Shown here piece by piece: positions 6,879-11,963 of a stretch of 11,963 nucleotides of DNA (positions are counted from its first letter, which is position 1; each line of letters begins with the position of its first letter). Below the pieces are notes generated by a model. That model worked only from the letters and a program-made list of their open reading frames with translations, had not been told where the DNA came from and did not search any database. Position numbers and translations under genes: made by a program. Location: assembly GCA_030374735.1 (NCBI GenBank), contig JASCIV010000803.1:1-11963 (forward strand), given 5' to 3'. Source of the DNA: Gracilaria caudata (taxonomy: Eukaryota > Rhodophyta > Florideophyceae > Gracilariales > Gracilariaceae).

Positions 6879-7914
6879 TTTGGGGAAAGACGGAAACATT
6901 GACTCGGCATATCTACTGACAAAATCGCGCTCATACTGTACGATCCTTGATCATGATGATCAATCTTCTCGTTGTCCGAGCTACATATTAAGTGCAACAA
7001 CTTAGCACCTTGTGTTGATGCGTTGTCGTGAAGGTTGAGGCGCGTATCTCCCTAGATTGTCTTCCCCATTTCTCTCAACTCTTGCTTGACAAGACAGTTT
7101 CTTAGTAATCTGATGACGGCGGCAGCTGTTTTTGAAGGTTTGCGGCGGAACACGGAATCAACGACTTTCTCTGCAACAGGTTGCAGAGGCCCCAATTATG
7201 TCGTGTGAATTACACATACGGACCTTTCTACGAAGGTTTGGGGGGCGAATCTCAAGCCTGTCGCATTACTTTTGCGGGAAGAGGGTTAACTTTTCCGAGC
7301 AATCACACATTCTAGCAGGAACCTACGCAAAACGGAATCATTGAAGCAGCACCACATCATACGTCACAGCAATGCGACGTACGGCGCTGATACGTACGGG
7401 AATGTGTGGCCCGTTCTAGACTGATGCAAGGATGTCTGCTACCTCCAACGAAGTGGTTGCTTGACAAGCAGCGCTGGGTTTCCAAAGCTTGGAAAGAACG
7501 AAATCTACGGCTACGAATTCGGGGAACCTAGCGTTAATTCATTCTTGAGTGGAAACAATCTTTGTACCACGTAGAAGGTTACAGTATTCCACGAGCGATT
7601 CCAGTAGTCTATCAGGTATGCATACTATCGAAATGGTTGTTAACTATCATAGGAATGATTCCAAAACGGGCGACGCTTCAAGCTTGCCACTGGGCGACTC
7701 ACCGTGGCAAACGTTCGAATAGGCAACCCACGGAATGATTCTGATACTTTAAAAGGCTGCCATCCCCCTCCCCCGTCGTAAGCAACTCGCTTAAGCAACA
7801 ACCCTCTAGCAATCATTTGCACACACGCTTCCAACCTTGTTTATAAGTCCTCTTTTGTTGCAAAAGATCCAAGCAGAGCTCGCCGTGAGCATCTACAACA
7901 ACCGCGCTTTACCG

Positions 7915-9489
7915 ATGGGTCCAGTTCAATCCAGTGTTCATACTAGTTTGCAATCCACCAAAGCTCCGTCTCTGAATACTGATGGTTGGAGCGAAGTTTT
8001 GAGGCGAATGTCTGGCACTGATAGTCGGTTTGCAGCCCTTTCCGGATCATCTGTACATGAAGCTTTGGGTGCAATAGCGTTTAAATGCATGGAACCCGGA
8101 GACGTCATGTGCAAGGTCTCCACGAGCTTCGAAGGTGTGAAATTTCATGCCTTCAGTCCCGATGGCACTCTTTTGGCGGTATTCTTTAACTCCTATCCAA
8201 TGATTCGAGTGTACGAGATGAAATCTAGAAGGCAAATCCTGATTCTTCGTATGGGTATGACGCCCGGAGTGTTAGGGATGGCATTTTCACCGGACAACGC
8301 AATATTCGCAGTTTACGGAGATCAAGCGTATTTGATCCATCGCTTAACCCGAATCGAAGGGAAGGATGGCCTTTGGGTTGTCGACCGAATCAGGACCATT
8401 GAACGGAGGTACAGAGCAAATCTCGGCGTGCTTAGCAAAGAGATAGGCATAAGTTTCTCGGCTGATACGAAACACGTCGTTTTTCAGGAAATCTCTGTTG
8501 ATTTGAAAAGAGGAAGGCCGGTGGGGATAAAAGTCAAGTATGAAGATGTTGACATATCGTTTCCCCGAGACTATTTTGATCAAGAACGAGGGATCACCAC
8601 GAGCACAATTCGATGGAAGGAAAACGACACCGATACGAACGTTACATATGAAACTTCTCGATTTCCTCTGGTCAGCTTCCGGTTTACCGCAGATCCAAAC
8701 AGGACGTACATACCACCTGTCTGCGTAAGCAAGATGTTTGGTGTTGTATTATCCCCGGAAAAAAATCTCTCCCGTTTGATTCTGGATGTGGAGTGCGCGG
8801 CAAAGCTTCTCGAGGCGAAACCGAGTCCTTGTGGAAGTTACTTTCTTGAACTAAGACAAAATATGCGTTCTGGGTTTTGCATAAGAAAGATTAGCATGAA
8901 AGATTTGAAGGTTGTCAGTATGTCCACGCTACCCACCCTTCCTACAGCGAAGAATGTTGTGGACTTTCTTGTCAATGGAAACATTGCCGTGGTGGTGTTT
9001 GCGGAGAGGGTGAACTGTCGCAGCAGCACTTTTTCAGAATCTTCGGAGGATTCTTTTCCCACATTCACCCCACATGGCTGGGTGGTGTATGACATTCGAC
9101 ATTCAGGTTCATTTTACACTCTCCTCAAACAGAACACCAATACCCAATTTCAAGCTGACAAGGGAACTATCACGTTAAGCTTTGACGGTCAGCATGTTGG
9201 TTTTATTCCCGTTCGACAAAACAGGGACTCAGACTGTGAGTTACAAATCTATAACGTTTCAAACGGACAACTTTCCCAGGTTCGAAAGATACGAACATGT
9301 TGCTCTTCATATACTTCGGATTTGACTGTTGCTCCGGAACGATGTGTTTGCTGCCATGTAATCGGTCCTAGCCCTGAAATATCGGTCTCAACCTTTTCTA
9401 GAACATTTAGAGAGATGTCAATCGCATGGTCTTCACGGAAGAGAGAAGAGCCAGCTGCTCAAGGTCTGGGCAGCTCTAGGTATACATAG
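7915..9489 (+). CDS. Beta-propeller (degenerate WD40-like) protein, 524 aa, possibly truncated
   Basis: The frame is open from a TAG at 7807-7809 to a TAG at 9487-9489. The first ATG is at 7915, giving 524 residues; an upstream exon cannot be excluded. After about 60 polar residues there are WD40-type blade signatures: FSPDGTLLAVFF followed by IRVYEM (residues about 80-102), then MAFSPDNAIFAVYG (about 122-135). Looser ones follow, such as ISFSADTKHVVF and, near residue 420, LSFDGQHVGFIPV with LQIYNVSNG. The alternating hydrophobic strands and SPDG-type turns indicate a beta-propeller, probably a protein-interaction scaffold. No catalytic domain was found. The last ~15 residues look out of register: another frame of the same DNA reads LLKVWAALGIHSL, and WD40 repeats continue beyond the stop in a further frame. 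The ORF may therefore be the 5' part of a longer, frame-disrupted WD40 gene. Confidence 0.72.
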   Translation: MGPVQSSVHTSLQSTKAPSLNTDGWSEVLRRMSGTDSRFAALSGSSVHEALGAIAFKCMEPGDVMCKVSTSFEGVKFHAFSPDGTLLAVFFNSYPMIRVYEMKSRRQILILRMGMTPGVLGMAFSPDNAIFAVYGDQAYLIHRLTRIEGKDGLWVVDRIRTIERRYRANLGVLSKEIGISFSADTKHVVFQEISVDLKRGRPVGIKVKYEDVDISFPRDYFDQERGITTSTIRWKENDTDTNVTYETSRFPLVSFRFTADPNRTYIPPVCVSKMFGVVLSPEKNLSRLILDVECAAKLLEAKPSPCGSYFLELRQNMRSGFCIRKISMKDLKVVSMSTLPTLPTAKNVVDFLVNGNIAVVVFAERVNCRSSTFSESSEDSFPTFTPHGWVVYDIRHSGSFYTLLKQNTNTQFQADKGTITLSFDGQHVGFIPVRQNRDSDCELQIYNVSNGQLSQVRKIRTCCSSYTSDLTVAPERCVCCHVIGPSPEISVSTFSRTFREMSIAWSSRKREEPAAQGLGSSRYT

Positions 9490-10058
9490 CTTGCGAACTG
9501 TATGATGGTATTCAAAGGATTACAGGAGATAATGACGGCCGAGTTGCTGTGCGCGACACCCAAAGCGGATTGTACAGGCGCAGTGCGCACAATTACGAAA
9601 ATCACCGGAGATTTATCGAGTTTCTGGGGGACGGAACGCACCTTGCGTGCGAGACGGAGAATGGAGTGATCGTGGAACATTCCATTGGACTGTGGGACGA
9701 CGAAAGTGGCCACTCTGTGGGGCAGTCGCTACAAGGTCAAGCAGGTCGGGTGAGGTTTGCGGCAGTTAGCACCGACGGCACTCACATCGTGTCGGACGAT
9801 GTGGAACGGCAAAGGCTGTGGGGGTTGAACGCTGATGGTGGCCTACCGCGCAGAGGACGCTTGTGAAATTACGCTGGACAGTGCCCCGGCATTGTGAGGT
9901 TTTGCACACGTGAAGCATTGTGTTGGGTGCATGGCGTAGAATGGGGCGTTGCTGCTACAGCAGTGTCTCCATCGAGAGGTTGGTACACGTTCGAAAGCGC
10001 AAAACGCGGCGGCGTGCAACACCTGCGCACAGCGAAAATAGCTTTTTGGCGACCATGA
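9449..10058 (+). pseudogene. Frameshifted WD40-repeat remnant
   Basis: Recognisable WD40 sequence is spread over two frames. The piece starting at 9449 reads SQLLKVWAALGIHSLRTV and ends at a TGA (9503). The adjacent frame from 9480 is open to a TGA at 9864-9866 and contains DGIQRITGDNDGRVAVRDT (blade core), FLGDGTHLACETENGV, GLWDDESGHSVGQSLQGQ and VSTDGTHIVSDDVERQRLWG. These match the usual SPDGTxIVSGSxDGTVRLWD pattern with lost Trp, His and Gly positions. Beyond the TGA the same frame stays open to 10056-10058 (VRFCTREALCWVHGVEWG) without clear WD motifs. It contains no convincing start codon, since the longest sub-ORF begins with GTG. It overlaps the end of the 524-aa propeller ORF and is either that gene's broken 3' part or a separate decayed copy. 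A sequencing error at the frame breaks is an alternative. Confidence 0.6.
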
Positions 10059-10353
10059 AACGTAAAGCGAACGCTAGAATGACGTTGATGAGCTGGTGCG
10101 CGGGTGATAGTTGCTTGGCAATGGTTTCGGCGCTCGAGGATGCGCATAGGCGGTGGTTCACACGCTGTGTACAGCGAGATTGTCTGCGTTGCCAACGCAA
10201 AACGGGACGGCCATGAAGCAGCGGGCGAGGTGGTGTTGCTGGTAAGCAACGGGCATCAGCGCGGCAAGCATGGCAAGCATGGCACGTGGGTTTGTGGGGG
10301 TGTGGTGAAGCCGGGAATGGCGCGCAGTGATGGGCGTACGCACACTGGGGCCG

Positions 10354-10389
10354 ACTGACGAATTGCGGGGTGTTCCGCAATTCGTCAGT
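10354..10389. repeat. Perfect 15-bp inverted repeat with 6-nt loop
   Basis: ACTGACGAATTGCGG (10354-10368) is followed, after the loop ggtgtt, by its exact reverse complement (10375-10389). Flanking CACTG (10343-10347) and CAGTG (10391-10395) can extend the stem across an asymmetric bulge. No T-run follows on either strand, so it does not look like a bacterial-type terminator. It could be a fold-back element remnant or an RNA hairpin. Confidence 0.75.
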
Positions 10390-10885
10390 GCAGTGGGCGA
10401 GGAAGTAGGCGTGGCAGCGGGAGGGTGGCGTGGCGAAGCACGCACGGCGACGGCGGCGAGGAACTGTTCCGCGGCGCACGAGCAGAAGCGGCGGCTCGTC
10501 TCGGCGACTGCGCCAACGGCGACGCCAGCTGTTGGCCTTTCTAAACTGAGAGCTCAACGCTCGTTTCGCTGCTGCTGCCGCCGCTCGGGGCCGTGATGTT
10601 GGTGGCACCTTTACGTGGCGCACCGTGCACGTCGCTTCCCACACACAGCCGTTGCCAACGACACTTTAACGACACCTGCGAGCACTCGACAGTGTCGAAT
10701 CGCCACTGAAACGCAAATGCGCAGAACATTTCAGTCCGCTCTGTGCGCAGCGCGTTCAGGAGTCTTGGATCAGGACCTGTGCGCCGTGTCATCACGATAG
10801 CATATGCAGATCTTATTGGCCGCTCAACCACTTTTTCAGGTCGTGTGATTCGGGGTCATTCGAGGTGCCCAACTGCTCCGCTGGC

Positions 10886-11165
10886 GCCAACTCACGTTCC
10901 GTTCCGCTGCCAACTCCGTTCCGCTGCCTACTTCGTAACGCCGCCTACATCGTAACGCCGCCTACATCGTGACGCCGCCTACATCGTGCCCGTACCAACT
11001 CGGGACCCATGGTTCACCACAAACCGAAGCCGCCCCAGTTAACCACGCTACAGGTAGCTTCCCGAAAGGCAGGGTCTTGAATCCGAACAAGCAAACAAAC
11101 ATGCGCCAACAATTGCTCGTGCTTCTACCTTCGTATTTTGCATAAAACCCAGATCGCGGCGCCAG
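10886..11165. repeat. Diverged direct repeat, copy A
   Basis: The left copy of a ~270-bp unit. Anchors shared with copy B include 10901-10935 (32 of 35 bases identical to 11184-11218), 11012-11046 (28 of 35 identical to 11279-11313), and aacaattgctcgtgcttct at 11108-11126, identical to 11372-11390. In the last part (11136-11165 against 11397-11426) all ten differences in 30 bases are transitions. Copy A is longer because it contains the 17-bp minisatellite. Confidence 0.75.
10933..10988. repeat. 17-bp minisatellite, three copies plus partial
   Basis: The unit tcgtaacgccgcctaca starts at 10933, 10950 and 10967, with one substitution (a to g) in the third copy. A truncated fourth copy, tcgtg, begins at 10984. 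It lies inside copy A of the larger direct repeat and is absent from copy B, so it expanded after, or was lost since, the duplication. Confidence 0.85.
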
Positions 11166-11170
11166 AAGTC

Positions 11171-11426
11171 CGCTGCTCACTCCGTTCCGCTGACAACTCC
11201 GTTCCACTGTCTACTTCGCGCCCGTGCCCAGCTCTGTCCTCCAATCCTCCCGCCTCCGTAAATTCGCGAGGACACGTAGTTCGCCTCAAACCGGCGCGGC
11301 CCCAGTTATCTACAATAACTTCCACAAAAGCCTTGGTCTCGAAACCAAGCAAGCGAAACGAAACACTCGGGAACAATTGCTCGTGCTTCTGCTTTGTTTT
11401 GCGCAAAATTCGAACCGCAGCACCGG
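11171..11426. repeat. Diverged direct repeat, copy B
   Basis: The right copy of the unit described for 10886-11165, in the same orientation and immediately adjacent. The offset from copy A falls from 283 bp at the left anchor to 267 and then 264 bp at the right anchors, reflecting indels. It ends about 120 bp before the ATG of the downstream gene, so it may contribute to that gene's upstream region. Confidence 0.75.
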
Positions 11427-11549
11427 CCGTCTTCACATTCCATCACATGTTCTAACCGTGGGTAAGGATTTGATATTTGTCGGCTGTGCATTCAAAGCGA
11501 TCCATCCTATACCTCCTGATCATTCTAGCTTCTCTCGACTTGTGTGAAA

Positions 11550-11963
11550 ATGAACCCTCTGGAATTTTCTGACCCTGTGTTGACGTTGGCAGAAAAGCTT
11601 GAGAGCATCGTGAACAAATACTATGCTCGCGTAGACATCATTGAAGACAACAAAGGCGATTTTGATGCTCTTGTAAGGGACTGTAGACTGGCTCACGACG
11701 AAATCGCACTTCTCGAAGAAGATCGTTCCCGATTAAACCGCATCGATATGAAACGGTTTGATCATTTGAAGGCAAAGTTCAGAGCAGAAGAGAAAAAGTT
11801 GACAGAACTGGAGGATCAAATTAAAAATGCTGCAGCGACTGACAGAGTCAGACGAATGCAAGAAATCCTCCGTCGACTCCAGGAATGTACTAGAGAGGTC
11901 CTCCAATTCGTGGACGCAATATCTTCAAAGTTAGATGATCAAGTTGTAGGCGAAGACAAATTC
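11550..11963 (+). CDS. N-terminal 138 residues of a helical/coiled-coil protein, cut by the window edge
   Basis: ATG at 11550 (gaaaATG, A at -3) opens a frame with no stop to the last base, giving exactly 138 codons. The sequence is almost entirely predicted helix: about 8-60 (LTLAEKLESIVNKYYARV, FDALVRDCRLAHDEIALLEE), 66-95 (Glu/Lys-rich coiled coil) and 98-130 (RMQEILRRLQECTREVLQF). Separate amphipathic helices with a Cys/Leu/Phe face rather than one continuous heptad array suggest a helical bundle. This is loosely like the N-terminal four-helix domains of MLKL/ADR1-type or other STAND proteins, but that is speculation. No signal peptide or transmembrane segment was seen. It lies downstream of the diverged direct repeats. 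The C-terminal domains lie outside the window, so function cannot be assigned. Confidence 0.75.
   Translation, partial: MNPLEFSDPVLTLAEKLESIVNKYYARVDIIEDNKGDFDALVRDCRLAHDEIALLEEDRSRLNRIDMKRFDHLKAKFRAEEKKLTELEDQIKNAAATDRVRRMQEILRRLQECTREVLQFVDAISSKLDDQVVGEDKF

Larger units (their letters stand above)
5930..7914. other. Divergent intergenic region, about 2 kb
   Basis: This holds the upstream regions of the minus-strand CM1-like gene and the + strand propeller gene. It contains a hairpin at 6225-6251, a cluster of GAAA/TTTC palindromes at 6810-6878, an inverted repeat ttgatca-tga-tgatcaa at 6947-6963, a TCATCATCATAATCAT microsatellite-like patch (about 6747-6762) and a TATA-like tttataag (7839-7846) some 70 bp before the ATG at 7915. 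The 10-bp sequence ggaatgattc occurs twice, around 7652 and 7733. The small ORFs are short, overlapping and unrecognisable. No RNA gene was found. Confidence 0.55.
10059..11549. other. Repeat-rich intergenic region, about 1.5 kb
   Basis: GC content visibly rises between about 10330 and 10600. The region holds a strong hairpin (10354-10389), a tandem 9-bp doublet gcaagcatg (about 10264-10281), a 17-bp minisatellite (10933-10988) and two diverged copies of a ~270-bp unit (about 10886-11165 and 11171-11426). The large minus-strand frame here (down to 9955) starts with GTG, is Arg/Ala/His-rich and crosses the hairpin, so I treat it as spurious. The final 120 bp should contain the promoter of the gene starting at 11550. 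Confidence 0.6.

Noticed and set aside
7837..7914. Longer N-terminus for the propeller protein
   Set aside because: The extension begins at TTG, which is not a plausible start in a eukaryotic gene; the first ATG is at 7915.
9480..9525. Intron (AG/GTATAC...TTACAG) reconciling the propeller frame with the WD40 frame
   Set aside because: It would be 46 nt, would delete the best WD40 core (DGIQRITGD) and leads at once to an in-frame TAA.
10354..10389. Helitron 3' terminal hairpin
   Set aside because: No CTRR end lies about 10-12 bp beyond the hairpin on either strand.
9955..10644. 229-codon minus-strand frame
   Set aside because: It begins with GTG, is biased to Arg/Ala/His by local GC richness, reads through a perfect hairpin and runs antisense to the WD40 remnant.
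10933..10988. CRISPR-like array
   Set aside because: The 17-bp units are directly abutting with no spacers; it is a simple minisatellite.
1..11963. tRNA or rRNA genes
   Set aside because: Several GTTCGAA-like boxes (for example near 7709, 9279 and 9985) lack matching acceptor stems and A-boxes at the right distance.

Overview
The window reads as nuclear DNA of a eukaryote with compact, apparently intron-free genes. Long uninterrupted ORFs lie on both strands, separated by 0.9-2.1 kb of non-coding DNA. There are no bacterial operons or Shine-Dalgarno spacing, and the products include DEP, centrosomin-like and WD40-type sequences. Single-exon genes in roomy, repeat-bearing intergenic DNA would suit a florideophyte red alga such as Chondrus. 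That placement is inference from gene style and is not proven.

Layout from left to right: (1) a weak right-hand remnant of a possible + strand gene at the left edge (1-129); (2) a 599-codon minus-strand gene (268-2067) of unknown function, with a low-complexity N-terminus, a helical core faintly like Myb/SANT-type DNA-binding ORFs, a basic NLS-like patch and a charged helical tail; (3) a divergent intergenic region with nested CAACG/CGTTG palindromes; (4) a + strand gene (3106-3786) encoding an N-terminal DEP domain fused to a methylglyoxal synthase domain; (5) a convergent minus-strand gene (4646-5821, frame open to 5929) for a long coiled-coil protein whose N-terminus carries a CM1-like motif (ENFDLKL), the gamma-tubulin-complex-binding signature of centrosomin/Spc110/CDK5RAP2 proteins; (6) about 2.1 kb of intergenic DNA with short palindromes; (7) a + strand beta-propeller-like gene (7915-9489), followed at once by WD40 repeats in other frames (9449-10058) that look like a decayed continuation or a neighbouring pseudogene; (8) about 1.5 kb of GC-rich, repeat-rich DNA with a perfect 15-bp-stem hairpin, a 17-bp minisatellite and a diverged ~270-bp direct repeat pair; (9) the start of a + strand helical/coiled-coil gene (11550 onward) that runs off the right edge.

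The two observations most worth following are the DEP-methylglyoxal synthase fusion, which places a bacterial-type glycolytic bypass enzyme behind a eukaryotic signalling/membrane-recruitment domain, and the CM1-like coiled-coil protein, a candidate microtubule-nucleation tether. These two genes are convergent neighbours, but nothing in the sequence shows that they work together.
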